A stretch of DNA of 64,000 nt from CAVTOO01 sp963736355 (GCA_963736355.1 CAVTOO010000002.1:496001-560000), one strand, 5' to 3'. Positions 1 through 9,600 are shown, counted from the stretch's first letter. Numbers and translations: made by a program. Notes: generated from the sequence alone by a model not told the origin.

Positions 1-257
1 CGGCGGTCGTCGACGAACGCCTGCGCGTTCACGGCATCGAGGGACTGCGCGTGGTCGATGCCTCGATCATGCCGACGATCACGTCGGGCAACACCAACGC
101 GCCGACCTTCATGATCGCCGAGAAGGGCGCGCAGATGATTTTGCAGGACCGGGCCGAAGGGTTAAGCCGAGGAGGCGATCCACACCTCGTCGTCATTCCG
201 GGACGTCGCGTAGCGACTGATCCGGAATCCATATCCCCGGTCTGTCCGCATCAATGA
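1..257 (+). CDS. GMC-family oxidoreductase, C-terminal end (5' truncated)
   Basis: Only the last 84 or so codons are in the window. The segment TSGNTNAPTFMIAEKGA is the conserved C-terminal signature of glucose-methanol-choline FAD oxidoreductases (choline or alcohol dehydrogenase type). Substrate cannot be told from this part. The normal end of the family lies near the AEKGAQMIL segment; the roughly 25 residues after that come from a dispersed palindromic repeat which also supplies the stop codon. Family membership is secure, function open. Confidence 0.85.
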   Translation, partial: AVVDERLRVHGIEGLRVVDASIMPTITSGNTNAPTFMIAEKGAQMILQDRAEGLSRGGDPHLVVIPGRRVATDPESISPVCPHQ

Positions 258-338
258 TGCAGGGGATAGATTCCGGGTGCGACGGAGCCTGTCACGGGCT
301 GCGCTTTGCGCGGACCCGTTGCCGGCTTCCGGAATGAC
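192..338. repeat. Dispersed palindromic repeat, family C
   Basis: The outer arms are GTCATTCCGG (192-201) and CCGGAATGAC (329-338), with inner CCGGAATCC and GATTCCGGG segments, so the whole unit can fold into a large cruciform or RNA hairpin. This layout matches intergenic palindromes I know from Bradyrhizobium and Rhodopseudomonas genomes. It overlaps the 3' end of the upstream oxidoreductase and could act as a bidirectional terminator between the convergent genes. Confidence 0.7.
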
Positions 339-344
339 CGTGCC

Positions 345-959
345 TCAGACCGTCCCCAGCAACGCCCGGCGGAATTTCGCCCGCGCCACCGGCCCGTCGA
401 GATTGGGCTTCATGCGGAACGAATCTTCCGGCTTCACGCGCAGCAGCACGAACGACGTGCCGTTCTTCTCGCGGATCATCTTGCTCGCCGCGTCAATCTG
501 GCCTTCTTCGCCGACCGTCATGGTGCGGCTGATGCCGGAGCCTGATGCGATGCGTTCGAGATCGACGCCCAGACTCGTGTGGCTCTTCTGGTAGCCGGTC
601 TCGCCGTAATGGCCGTTATCGACGCAGACAATCGACAGATTGCTCGGATTGAACACCGCGATATTGGCGAGCGAGCCGAGATTCATCAGTAATTCGCCGT
701 CGCCGGTGACGACAAGGATGTGCTTGTCCGGACGCGCCAGCGCGAGCCCGAAGCCCATCATGCAGGCCGCGCCCATGGCGCCGCCGAGACAATAGGCATG
801 CGCGCCCTCGCCCGTGATGTGGCTGACTTCCTGTGTCGAGCCGAGCCCTGCGACGATCAGAAAGTCCTCGTGACGGCCGAGCAGCTTGGTCACGGCCGTC
901 TTGCGGTCGAGAACGAACTTGGCGGCGATGGAGGCGGCAATGGTCTTGGAATTGGTCAT
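345..959 (-). CDS. ThDP-dependent decarboxylase, C-terminal-type (beta) subunit, ComE/phosphonopyruvate decarboxylase-like
   Basis: The 204-residue protein is the cofactor-binding half of a 2-oxoacid decarboxylase. The ThDP/Mg motif starts with GDGEL at residues 86-90 and closes at Asn115 in VDNGHYGETG. It resembles the beta subunit of sulfopyruvate decarboxylase and the C-terminal half of phosphonopyruvate decarboxylase. The partner PYR-domain subunit is encoded just upstream on the same strand, 68 bp away, so the two very likely form one enzyme. No sulfolactate or phosphonate genes are nearby, so the substrate is not defined. Confidence 0.8.
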   Translation of the reverse strand: MTNSKTIAASIAAKFVLDRKTAVTKLLGRHEDFLIVAGLGSTQEVSHITGEGAHAYCLGGAMGAACMMGFGLALARPDKHILVVTGDGELLMNLGSLANIAVFNPSNLSIVCVDNGHYGETGYQKSHTSLGVDLERIASGSGISRTMTVGEEGQIDAASKMIREKNGTSFVLLRVKPEDSFRMKPNLDGPVARAKFRRALLGTV

Positions 960-976
960 GGACAGCGCCCTTAGCG

Positions 977-1025
977 TAGCGTTTTCAAGCGAAGTGGGTA
1001 CCGGTTCGCGTCAGAAAACGCGTCA
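977..1025. repeat. Dispersed repeat, family A, copy 1
   Basis: A unit of about 50 bp with arms GCGTTTTC (979-986) and GAAAACGC (1014-1021) flanking a conserved centre GAAGTGGGTACCGGTTCGCG. Two more copies are at about 17370 and 32466. This copy sits between the two ThDP decarboxylase subunit genes and abuts the stop codon of the upstream one. Confidence 0.8.
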
Positions 1026-1027
1026 AA

Positions 1028-1555
1028 TCAAAAAGGTTTTGCTTTAATGAGCTTCTGCGTCAGCAGAACGGCGACCGAATACCCGGCCGTGAACACCGAC
1101 GAGATCGCCGCCGTCGTCACCGGCACGACGTCTTCGGGGCTATCGACGCGTTCGCAGATCACGCCCATGGCCTTCAGCGTCGGCTCGACCGCCTGACCCA
1201 TCGGATATTGCCAGGCGTTGCCCTCGCCGTGATCCCCGCGCATCGAGACGATCATCAGCATGGGGAATGCGCCGCCCTTGGACAGCGACAGCATGTTGAT
1301 GCAGTTGCCGACGCCGCTCGATTGCATCAGCAGCACGCCGCGCGCGCCGCCGAGATCGGAGCCCGCCAGCATGGCGATGCCCTCCTCTTCTGTCGTCAGC
1401 GCGACAGACGAGACACCGGGGTCGGCCAGCGACAGCGCAATCAGGCGCGCGTGACCGGCATCCGGGACGTGCGAGAATTGGGTGACATTGTGTTTGCGCA
1501 GCAAGGCATAGAGATCATCCTGCCAGCCCGTCTTCGAGTCCGCTGCCGCGGCCAT
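1028..1555 (-). CDS. ThDP-dependent decarboxylase, N-terminal-type (alpha) subunit, ComD-like
   Basis: At 175 residues this is a stand-alone PYR domain. The Glu that activates the thiazolium partner sits in the EEEG segment at residues 56-59, and the NMLSLSKGGAFPM stretch is typical of sulfopyruvate/phosphonopyruvate decarboxylase alpha halves. It is the first gene of a two-gene operon with the ThDP-binding subunit. The name reflects similarity only: archaeal ComD acts in coenzyme M synthesis, which is not expected here. Confidence 0.8.
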   Translation of the reverse strand: MAAAADSKTGWQDDLYALLRKHNVTQFSHVPDAGHARLIALSLADPGVSSVALTTEEEGIAMLAGSDLGGARGVLLMQSSGVGNCINMLSLSKGGAFPMLMIVSMRGDHGEGNAWQYPMGQAVEPTLKAMGVICERVDSPEDVVPVTTAAISSVFTAGYSVAVLLTQKLIKAKPF

Positions 1556-1821
1556 GTGTTCCCTGCCTTGATTGTTGTTTTAAATTGTTGGGACGCACGA
1601 TATCCGCGACCCCCGCCCTGTCAAGTTGAACACCGTATGTTTTTCGATTTTGAGCGAGAAAACCTTGCGAAATAAAGGTCCGTTTTAAAAATATCCGACT
1701 GATTCTCGGATTTTCCGAGCTGCCCAAATCATAACCATCACGAGGTTGTCGGGAATTCCTTTAACGGCGGTCAACCACGCGGGCCAAATCGCGTTGCCGC
1801 GTCGCGCGGGCTGCGTGTGAG

Positions 1822-2592
1822 ATGCCGCGCATGAAAGCATCTCTCGCGGAACACGACGTCAATCACGAACTGCTCGGCACCTGCTCGCTGTGCGGGTATC
1901 GCGGCATTTTCGGCTTCGAGAACCGCCAGTCCGTGCGCAGCGACTATATCTGCGCGTCCTGCGGCGCCGATCTGCGCCACCGCGACCTCGCCGCTGTGAT
2001 TCTTGACGAATTCGGCCGCGGCCTGTTCACAACCATTTCACATCTTGTGCGCGACGCCCGTTTCCAGACCACCCGGATTTACGAACCTTCCTTGAAGGGC
2101 CCCTTCGTCAAGCACTTCAACAAAATACCCAAATACACCCAATCCTATTTCTGGCCCGATGTTGCCTTCGGCGACAGCCGCAACGGCGTCCAGTGCGAGG
2201 ATTTGCGGGCGCTCACCTACGACGACAATTCCTTCGATCTCATCGTTTCGTCCGACGTGTTCGAGCATATTTTCGAGCCGGAACGGGCCTTCGAAGATAT
2301 CTTCCGCGTGCTGCGCCGGGGCGGGATGCATATCTTCTCGATCCCCTATCACTGGCCGGTTGCTGCCAAGAGCGAGACCCGCGCCGCCGAAATCAACGGC
2401 GAGGAAAAGCATCTTCTGCCGCCGCAATATCACGTCGCCGGCGACGGCAGCCGTTCACTCGTCGTCACGGATTGGGGCGCCGACATCGTCGACTTGCTGG
2501 AAGCCATCGGCTATCGCGTCTCGGTTGTCCGCCGCAGCGCGCCGCTCTTCCCGCTGCACACCAACGCGACATTCGTCGCGCGCAAGCCGTAA
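1822..2592 (+). CDS. Class I SAM-dependent methyltransferase with N-terminal zinc ribbon
   Basis: 256 residues. Cys21, Cys24, Cys44 and Cys47 form a likely zinc ribbon at the N-terminus. The following domain has the Methyltransf_11 post-motif FDLIVSSDVFEHI (139-150) and then LRRGG before a beta strand. Similar proteins occur in glycan or surface-polysaccharide loci, but no such genes are next to this one, so the substrate is unknown. The 266 bp before the gene hold no other coding signal. Confidence 0.75.
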   Translation: MPRMKASLAEHDVNHELLGTCSLCGYRGIFGFENRQSVRSDYICASCGADLRHRDLAAVILDEFGRGLFTTISHLVRDARFQTTRIYEPSLKGPFVKHFNKIPKYTQSYFWPDVAFGDSRNGVQCEDLRALTYDDNSFDLIVSSDVFEHIFEPERAFEDIFRVLRRGGMHIFSIPYHWPVAAKSETRAAEINGEEKHLLPPQYHVAGDGSRSLVVTDWGADIVDLLEAIGYRVSVVRRSAPLFPLHTNATFVARKP

Positions 2593-2730
2593 CAATCGTC
2601 ATTTGTCGGACAACTGGGCCTTGGCCCACGTTGGCGTATGTGCACGCCGCAAATAATTGCAAATGACGGCGGCATACACTTTGGATATCGTCCGCGGCTC
2701 GAGGAAACAAAAAGCCCAGAAGGACGAAGA

Positions 2731-3765
2731 ATGACCAAGTTGTTGCCGACGACGATCGTCGGAAGCCTGCCGCAACCCGATTGGCTCGTGAACAAGGACA
2801 TCATGCTGGCGCACCAGCCGCCGCGTGTCCGCCTCAAAACCATCTGGCGCGTCGAAGACCAGTTCCTCGAGGAAGCGCAGGACGACGCGACCTTCAAGGC
2901 GCTGCGCGAGCAGGAAGCCTCCGGCCTCGATATCCTCTGCGATGGTGAAATCCGCCGCGAAAGCTATTTCAACCGCTTCGCCAACGCGCTCGGCGGCATC
3001 GACATCGACAATCCCGCCGAAGTCGAGGGACGCAACAATACGCGTCAGATCGTGCCGCGCGTCATCAGCGAAATCCGCCGCACGACACCCGTGCAGGTTC
3101 GCGACGTCGAGCACATGCGCGCGCTGACGAAGAAGCCGATCAAGATCACCATGCCCGGCCCGTTCACGATGATGCGGCTGGCGAAGGATGAATTCTACAA
3201 CGACAAGCGTGCGCTGCTGATGGCTTACGCCAAAGCCGTGAACGAAGAAGCGCACGATCTGAAGAAGGCCGGCGCCGACGTCATCCAGCTCGACGAACCG
3301 TTCGTGGAATCCTTCGTCGAGGAAGCCGCCGAATTCGCGCTCGATGGCATCGCCGCTTCACTCAAAGGCATCGAAGGCACGACGGTGATCCATGTGTGCT
3401 TCGGCTACGGCCACTACGTCAAAAACGAAAAGCCGAACGCCTATCGTTTCCTTGCGCCGCTCAACGAATGCGCCGCGACGCAGATCTCGATCGAAGCGGC
3501 GCAGCCCCGGCTCGATCCCACGATGCTCAAGCTCCTGTCAAAGAAGCAGGTGATGTATGGCGTACTCGATCTCAAGGATCGTACGGTGGAAACACCGGAC
3601 GCCGTCGCCACGCGCTTGCGCACAGCGCTCAAGCATATCGATGCGGACCGGCTCGTCGTCGCGCCCGATTGCGGCATGAAGTACATTCCGCACGACATCG
3701 CTTACGGAAAGCTGCGCGCCATGGTCGCGGGCGCCGATATCGTGCGCAAGGAAATCGCGGGCTGA
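2731..3765 (+). CDS. MetE C-terminal-type cobalamin-independent methyltransferase (Meth_synt_2)
   Basis: 344 residues covering only the catalytic barrel of MetE. The expected zinc ligands are visible: His221 and Cys223 in IHVCFGYG, Glu255 in QISIEAA and Cys314 in APDCGMKY; VIQLDEP (185-190) is also typical. The N-terminal folate-binding half of full MetE is missing, so the methyl donor may not be methyltetrahydrofolate. The start is chosen from AGGACGAAG just upstream of ATG; an upstream in-frame ATG at 2638 lacks a site. A strong terminator follows. Confidence 0.85.
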   Translation: MTKLLPTTIVGSLPQPDWLVNKDIMLAHQPPRVRLKTIWRVEDQFLEEAQDDATFKALREQEASGLDILCDGEIRRESYFNRFANALGGIDIDNPAEVEGRNNTRQIVPRVISEIRRTTPVQVRDVEHMRALTKKPIKITMPGPFTMMRLAKDEFYNDKRALLMAYAKAVNEEAHDLKKAGADVIQLDEPFVESFVEEAAEFALDGIAASLKGIEGTTVIHVCFGYGHYVKNEKPNAYRFLAPLNECAATQISIEAAQPRLDPTMLKLLSKKQVMYGVLDLKDRTVETPDAVATRLRTALKHIDADRLVVAPDCGMKYIPHDIAYGKLRAMVAGADIVRKEIAG

Positions 3766-3803
3766 CGCGCGCACGTCCTTCGCACAGATAATCAGCATAT
3801 GAA

Positions 3804-3838
3804 CGAGGCGCCGGTATCACCGGCGCCTCGTTTTTGTT
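3804..3838 (+). terminator. Rho-independent terminator after the MetE-C-type gene
   Basis: An 11-bp perfect GC-rich stem, CGAGGCGCCGG (3804-3814) with CCGGCGCCTCG (3820-3830), has a five-base loop and is followed by TTTTTGTTG. Confidence 0.9.
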
Positions 3839-3848
3839 GTTTCCCTTC

Positions 3849-3866
3849 ATGAAAATCATTTTTCAT
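3849..3866. promoter_or_regulatory. Putative RpiR operator, copy 1
   Basis: Perfect palindrome ATGAAAA-tcat-TTTTCAT, 14 bp before the RpiR-family start codon. The same 7-4-7 design recurs at 4827-4844 before the ABC transporter. RpiR-family regulators bind such TGAAA-type inverted repeats, so this is a likely autoregulatory site. Confidence 0.65.
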
Positions 3867-3880
3867 GCCACACTGGCGGC

Positions 3881-4726
3881 ATGCCCCGCTCTGCCCCTCA
3901 ATCCCTGATCGGACGAATCCGCCGCGTGCTGGATTCGCTCTCGGTGTCGGAACGGCGCCTTGCGGACGTCATCCTCGATTTCCCGGGAAACATCGCAAGC
4001 TATTCGGCCTCCGAGCTCGCCAAGCTCGCCAATGTCTCGAACGCGACCGTCACGCGCTTCATCCGGCGGCTCGGCTATGAGGGCTATGACGACGCGCGCA
4101 AGAGCGTCCGGACGGAACATAGCGCCGGCTCGCCGCTGTTTCTCGCGGGCGCGGGCCAGGAAGCGCCGGTCGGGTCGCAGGTCGCACATCTTCAGCAGGG
4201 CTTTGCAAACCTCGAAGGTACGTTCCGGCGCATCACCGATCAGGAAATCATGGCGTTGGCGCGGGAGATCATCAAAGCGCGCAAGGTCTGGATCGTCGGC
4301 TATCGCGCGAGCCACGGCCTCGCCTATTACCTGCGCTGGCAGATCGTGCAGGTCGTCGAAAATGCGCTGCTGCTGCCGGGTGCGGGCGAGACGCTCGCCG
4401 AGACGATTGCCAGCATGACGAAATCGGATGTGGTTGTCGTGTTTGCCCTGCGTCGTCGCGTGGCGGTGCTCAAGGCTTTCATCGAGCAGGCGATGCAGGC
4501 CGGCGTGAAAGTCGCGCTGATTTCCAACAATCCATCCACGGACAAGCTGCCCGCGACCTGGCATTTCCGCTGCGACTCGCAGGCACCCGGACCGCTCGAC
4601 AACCACGTCGCGGTGATGGCGTTCTGCCACCTGCTCGCGACGCGGATTCTCGAGATGTCCGGTGCGGCCGGCCGCCGCAGGCTCGCGACCATCGAAACCC
4701 TGCACGAAGGCCTGTCTGAACTTTAG
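3881..4726 (+). CDS. MurR/RpiR family transcriptional regulator
   Basis: 281 residues. The N-terminal HTH_6 domain spans about residues 10-80 (recognition helix near NVSNATVTRFIRRLG). A SIS phosphosugar-binding domain follows at about 125-265, with VWIVGYRASHGLAYYLRWQ at its start. Members sense phosphorylated sugars or related acids and usually control the adjacent catabolic or transport operon. Here the next genes are an oligopeptide-type ABC importer, and matching palindromes lie before both units, so local control of that importer is the simplest inference. The effector is unknown. Confidence 0.85.
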   Translation: MPRSAPQSLIGRIRRVLDSLSVSERRLADVILDFPGNIASYSASELAKLANVSNATVTRFIRRLGYEGYDDARKSVRTEHSAGSPLFLAGAGQEAPVGSQVAHLQQGFANLEGTFRRITDQEIMALAREIIKARKVWIVGYRASHGLAYYLRWQIVQVVENALLLPGAGETLAETIASMTKSDVVVVFALRRRVAVLKAFIEQAMQAGVKVALISNNPSTDKLPATWHFRCDSQAPGPLDNHVAVMAFCHLLATRILEMSGAAGRRRLATIETLHEGLSEL

Positions 4727-4826
4727 GCGATTTACGCCATGCCGCTTTCTGCGGCACAGCGCGCTCAAAACACGCTCAGAGCTTGAGACTTCGACATCGG
4801 CACCAATTGTGGCTTCGTTGATTCAT

Positions 4827-4844
4827 TTGAAAAATTCTTTTCAT
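4827..4844. promoter_or_regulatory. Putative RpiR operator, copy 2
   Basis: TTGAAAA-attc-TTTTCAT differs at one arm base from the palindrome before the regulator and keeps the four-base spacer. A further half-site ATGAAAA is at 4856-4862. It lies about 125 bp before the start of the substrate-binding-protein gene. Confidence 0.6.
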
Positions 4845-4969
4845 AAGCAGTTGGCATGAAAAATGCTGAACATGCCGCAAGGGGTCCACGCCCGCCTGCC
4901 GCGCCTGCGGTGGCGGCACCGACATGCTCACCGGATGAGCGTGGCACCGGCGACCAAACGGAGCGTCAC

Positions 4970-6580
4970 ATGTTCAGAAGGCATTTTTTCGGTCTTATGG
5001 CCGCCGCAGCGGTCGGCCTGCCAGCCGTCCCGGCCGATGCAGCCGGAATCCTGCGCATCGGCATGACCGCGTCCGACATTCCGCTCACCACCGGCCAGAC
5101 CGACCAGGGCGGCGAGGGCATGCGCTTCATGGGCTACACGGTCTATGACGCGCTGATCAACTGGGACCTGTCGAGCTCCGACAAGCCGTCCGACCTCGTG
5201 CCCGGGCCTCGCCGACAGCTTGGACGGTCGATCGCCGGCCGACCAAGAACAAGTGGATCTTCAAGCTGCGCGAGGGCGTGAAGTTCCACGACGGCAGCGA
5301 CGTTCAACGCCGACGCCGTGGTCTGGAACCTCGACAAGCTCCTGAAGAACGACAGCGCCGCAGTTCGACCCGCGCCAGGCGGCGCAGGGCCGCTCGCGCA
5401 TTCCCGCCGTCGCCTGCTACAAGGTCGATCGACAACTAGACGGTCGAGATCATCACCAAGACGCCCGACGCGACGCTGCCCTACCAGCTCGCCTGGATCA
5501 TGATGTCGTCGCCGGCGCAGTGGGAGAAGCTCGGCAAGAGCTGGGACGAGTTCGCCAAGACGCCGTCCGGCACCGGCCCGTGGAAGCTGACGACGTTCGC
5601 GCCGCGCGAACGCGCCGAGCTGGTCGCCGAACAAGGACTACTGGGACAAGGCGCGCGTGCCGAAGCTCGACAAGCTGGTGCTGCTGCCGCTGCCGGAGGC
5701 CAATGCCCGCGTCGCGGCGCTGCGCTCCGGCCAGGTCGACTGGATCGAGGCGCCCGCGCCCGACGCGGTCGCCTCGCTGAAGGCGGCCGGCTTCACGATC
5801 GTCACCAACGCCTATCCGCACAACTGGACCTGGCATCTCTCGCGCGTCGAGGGCTCGCCCTGGAACGACATCCGCGTGCGCAAGGCGGCCAATCTCGCCG
5901 TCGACCGCGAGGGCATGAAGGAACTGCTCGGCGGCCTGATGATCCCGGCCAAGGGCTTCTTCCCGCCCGGCCACCAGTGGTTCGGCAACCCGACCTTCAA
6001 GGTGAAGTATCGACATCGCCGCGGCCAAGAAGCTGCTGGCGGAGGCCGGCTTCAGCCCGGACAAGCCGCTGACGACCAAGATCCTGATCTCGCCCTCGGG
6101 CTCGGGCCAGATGCAGCCGCTGCCGATGAACGAGTTCATCCAGCAGAACCTCGCCGAGGTCGGCATCAAGGTCGAGTTCGAGGTGGTCGAGTGGAACACG
6201 CTGATCAACATCTGGCGCGCCGGCGCCAACGATCCGAGCTGCGCGGCGCCACCGGCATGAACTACACCTACTTCATCCAGGATCCGTTCACCGGCTTCAT
6301 CCGCCATCTGCAGTGCAACCTGAAGCCGCCGACCGGCACCAACTGGGGCCACTACTGCGACCCGGAGATGGACAAGCTGTTCGACGAAGGTCCGCAACAC
6401 CTTCGACCCGAAGGAGCAGGACGCGGTGCTGCAGAAGGTCCACGAGAAGTATCGTCGACGACGCGCTGTTCCTGATGGTCACGCACGACGTCAACGCCGC
6501 GCGCGATGAGCCCGAAGGTGAAGGGCTTCGTCCAGGCGCAGAACTGGTTCCAGGACTTCTCGCCGATCACGATGGACTAA
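4970..6580 (+). pseudogene. ABC transporter substrate-binding protein, SBP_bac_5 (DppA/OppA) family, many frame breaks
   Basis: Starts with a signal peptide (MFRRHFFGLMAAAAVGLP, cleaved near ADA-AG) after a GGAG site. Joining the frames gives a full periplasmic dipeptide/oligopeptide-type binding protein of about 530 residues. Family segments such as KLREGVKFHDGS, GTGPWKLTTF, NDIRVRKAANLAVDREG and GTNWGHYCDPEMDKLF are intact in alternating frames. About ten breaks occur, nearly all explained by one extra base. Examples are TATCGAC for TACGAC near 6010 and TATCGTC for TACGTC near 6451. Between the breaks the protein looks under normal selection, so sequence error or very recent damage is more likely than old decay. 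Confidence 0.75.
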
Positions 6581-6649
6581 GTGAGAACGTCGCTGACGAC
6601 GAGCCGGAGCGCGCACACCGCGCGCACCGGCTCACGGGAGACAGATGCC

Positions 6650-7614
6650 ATGCTCGCTCTACACTCGTCAAGCGCATCGCTCTATGTCACGCCCGTCGCG
6701 CTCGGCGTGAGCATCGTCTGCTTCCTGCTGGTGCACCTCGCGCCCGGCGATCCGCTGACGGCCGTGCTGCCGATCGACGCGACCGCCGAGCAGCAGGCAG
6801 GAGATGCGCGCGGTCTACGGCTTCGACCGGCCGCTGCCCGTCCAATACGGCCTCTGGCTCTGGAAGGTGCTGCAGGGCGATCTCGGCAACTCCATCGCCA
6901 CCGGCCGCCCGGTGCTGAGCGAGGTGTCGCGCGCCGTCGACCAACTCGCTGATCCTGGCGTCGGTCGCGACGCTGATCGGCTTCACGCTTCGGCACCTTG
7001 TTCGGCTTCGTCGCCGGCTATTTCCGCGACCGCTGGCTCGACAAGCTCGCCTCCGCGCATCTCGGTGTTCGGCGTCAGCGTGCCGCATTACTGGCTCGGC
7101 ATGGTGCTGGTCATCGTCTTCTCGGTGCAGCTCGAACTGGCTGCCGCCGACCGGCGCCGGGCCGGGCGGCTCCGGCAGCTGGCGGCCGCGACTGGGAGCA
7201 TCTGCGCTACCTCATCCTGCCGGCGATCACGATGTCGGTGATCCCGATGGGCATCATCGCGCGCACGGTGCGCGCGCTGGTCGCCGACATCCTGTCGCAG
7301 GAATTCGTGCAGGCGCTTGCGCGCCAAGGGCCTTGCCGAGTGCGGCGTGTTCAGGCACGTCGTCACGCAACGCCGCGCCGACCGCGCTCGCGGTGATGGG
7401 CCTGCAGCTCGGCTATCTGCTCGGCGGCTCGATCCTGATCGAGACGGTGTTCTCCTGGCCGGGCACCGGCTTCCTGCTCAACGCCGCGATCTTCCAGCGC
7501 GACCTGCCGCTGCTGCAGGGCACGATCCTGGTGCTCGCGATGTTCTTCGTCGTGCTCAATCTGCTGGTCGACGTCCTGCAGACCGCGCTCGATCCGCGCA
7601 TCCAGCGGAGCTGA
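6650..7614 (+). pseudogene. ABC transporter permease, DppB/OppB-type, multiple frame breaks
   Basis: Reading across frames gives a complete BPD_transp_1 permease of about 315 residues. It contains the N-terminal PVALGVSIVCFLLVHLAPGDPL, the segment SVFGVSVPHYWLGMVLVIVF and the EAA-like loop SQEFVQALRAKGL. The C-terminus is ILIETVFSWPGTGFLL followed by DPRIQRS. At least six single-base insertions interrupt it, for example near 6798, 6945, 6988, 7062, 7136 and 7323. It is the second gene of the importer operon and ends 3 bp before the next permease. Confidence 0.75.
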
Positions 7615-7617
7615 CCG

Positions 7618-8527
7618 ATGACTGTCGGTCGAATCTTCGCAGCCCGTCGCGACCATCCGCTCGTCCCGGCCACAGGCCGGCAGGGCTATTGGGCCAGCGT
7701 CTGGTCGCGCCTGATCACGCGACCCGGTGGCGATGATCGCGCTCGGCATCATCTTGCTGATCGTGCTGGTGGCGATCTTCGCGCCCTACATCGCGCCGGC
7801 CGATCCGCTGCGCGGCTCGATGCTCCGCCGCCTGCGCCCGATCGGCACGCCGGGCTATCCGCTCGGCGCCGACGAACTCGGCCGCGACATGCTCTCCCGC
7901 CTGATCTACGGCGCGCGGCTGTCGCTCTTCATGGGCGTGACGCCGGTGCCGATCGCCTTCGTCATCGGCTCGGCCATCGGCATCATCGCCGGCTATGTCG
8001 GCGGCTCGTCAACACCGTCGATCATGCGCGACGATCGACGTGTTCTTCGCCTTCCCGTCCGTGCTGCTGGCGGTCGCGCTGTCCGGCGCGCTCGGCGCCG
8101 GGACTCACCAACGCGCTCGTGTCGCTGACCATCGTCTTCGTGCCGCAGATCGCGCGCGTCGCCGAAAGCGTGACGACGCAGATCCGCACACGCGACTATG
8201 TCGAGGCGGCGCGCGCCTCCGGCGCCGGCGCGTTCACGATCATCGTCGCGTGCATGTGCTCGGCAACGTGCTCGGACCGATCTTCGTCTACGCGACCAGC
8301 CTGATCTCGCGTGTCGATGATCCTGGCCTCCGGCCTGTCCTTCCTCGGCCTCGGCGTGCAAGCCGCCCGAGCGCCGAATGGGGCCTGATGCTCAACACGT
8401 TGCGCACGGCGATCTACAGCCAGCCGTTGGTCGCGGCGCTGCCGGGCGTGATGATCTTCATCACCTCGATCTGCGTTCAACCTGTTCTCCGACGGGCTGC
8501 GCTCCGCCATGGACGTCGAAGTCATGA
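7618..8527 (+). pseudogene. ABC transporter permease, DppC/OppC-type, multiple frame breaks
   Basis: The composite reading has the OppC N-terminal domain and helix (IALGIILLIVLVAIFAPYIA), then HPLGADELGRDMLSR-type residues (PLGADELGRDMLSRLIYG). Next come TQIRTRDYVEAARASGAG, the EAA loop, and a C-terminus FNLFSDGLRSAMDV. Shifts occur near 7722, 8010, 8030, 8102, 8250, 8312, 8360 and 8478. The inferred stop overlaps the next gene's ATG at 8524, the translationally coupled arrangement usual in these operons. Confidence 0.75.
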
Positions 8528-9600
8528 TCGGCGCATCCCGCCTCAGGCCGATGCCCGAGATCGGGATGACCGCGGCGGCCCGGCGCAACCGCTGCTGCTC
8601 GGTCCGCAACGGGCTGTCAAGCACTTTCCGGCCAAGAGGCAGGTCTGTTCGGACCAAGCGCCAGGCCGTGGTGCGCGCGGTCGACGGCGTCGACTTCGAC
8701 GTCGTGCAAGGGCGAGACGCTCGGCATCGTCGGCGAGAGCGGCTGCGGCAAGTCGACGACGGCGCGGCTGCTCATGCAGCTCATCACGCCGGACAGCGGC
8801 GACCTGCTGTTCGACGGCGAAAGCGTCGGGCACGCTCTGCTCGACTCGCCGGACTTTCGCCGGCAGGTGCAGATGGTGTTCCAGGACAGCTACGCCTCGC
8901 TCAATCCGCGCCTGACCATCGAGGACTCCGATCGCCTTCGGGCCGCGCGTGCACGGCGTCGCGGCCAGCAGCCGCACTCGCCCGCGCGCACGATCTGCTG
9001 CACCGCGTCGGGCTCGAGCCGCGCCGCTTCGCCGGGCGCTATCCGCACGAGCTTTCCGGCGGCCAGCGCCAGCGCGTCAACATCGCGCGCGCGCTGGCGC
9101 TCGATCCGCGGCTGCTGATCCTCGACGAGGCCGTGTCGGCGCTCGACAAATCGGTCGAGGCGCAGGTGCTCAATCTGCTGCTCGACCTCAAGCGCGAGTT
9201 CGGCCTGACCTACATTTTCATCTCGCACGATCTCAACGTCGTGCGCTTCATGGCCGACCGCGTCATGGTGATGTATCTCGGCAAGGTCGCCGAGATCGGC
9301 GCAGCAGAGGCGATCTTCGACAACCCGGCATCCCTATACGACGGCGCTGCTCGCCTCGATGCCGCGATGGATCCGGACGAGCGCACGCATGAGCCGCCGC
9401 TCACCGGCGATCCGCCGAACCCGATCAATCCGCCGCCCGGCTGCCGCTTCCACACCCGCTGCGTCAAGGCCGAAGGCGTTTGCAGCAGGTCCGTGCCGCC
9501 GCTGTTCGAGGTCACCGGCAACCATGCCGTCGCCTGTCTCATGCCAGTCCCGGGCTCCGGCCACAGCGCAGCGCCGCTGGCCGCGGAGGCCGCCGCATGA
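8524..9600 (+). pseudogene. ABC transporter ATP-binding protein, DppF/OppF-type, frame breaks in the first half
   Basis: Walker A GESGCGKST, Q-loop QMVFQDSYASLNPR, signature LSGGQRQR, Walker B LLILDEAVSALD and the H-loop FISHDLNVV are all present. The C-terminus has the oligopeptide-ATPase motif (INPPPGCRFHTRC) with conserved cysteines. Shifts lie near 8560, 8708, 8928, 8945 and 9345; the stretch from about 8950 to 9340 is open. The start is uncertain; ATG 8524 is inferred. The stop overlaps the next ATG by four bases (ATGA). Confidence 0.75.
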
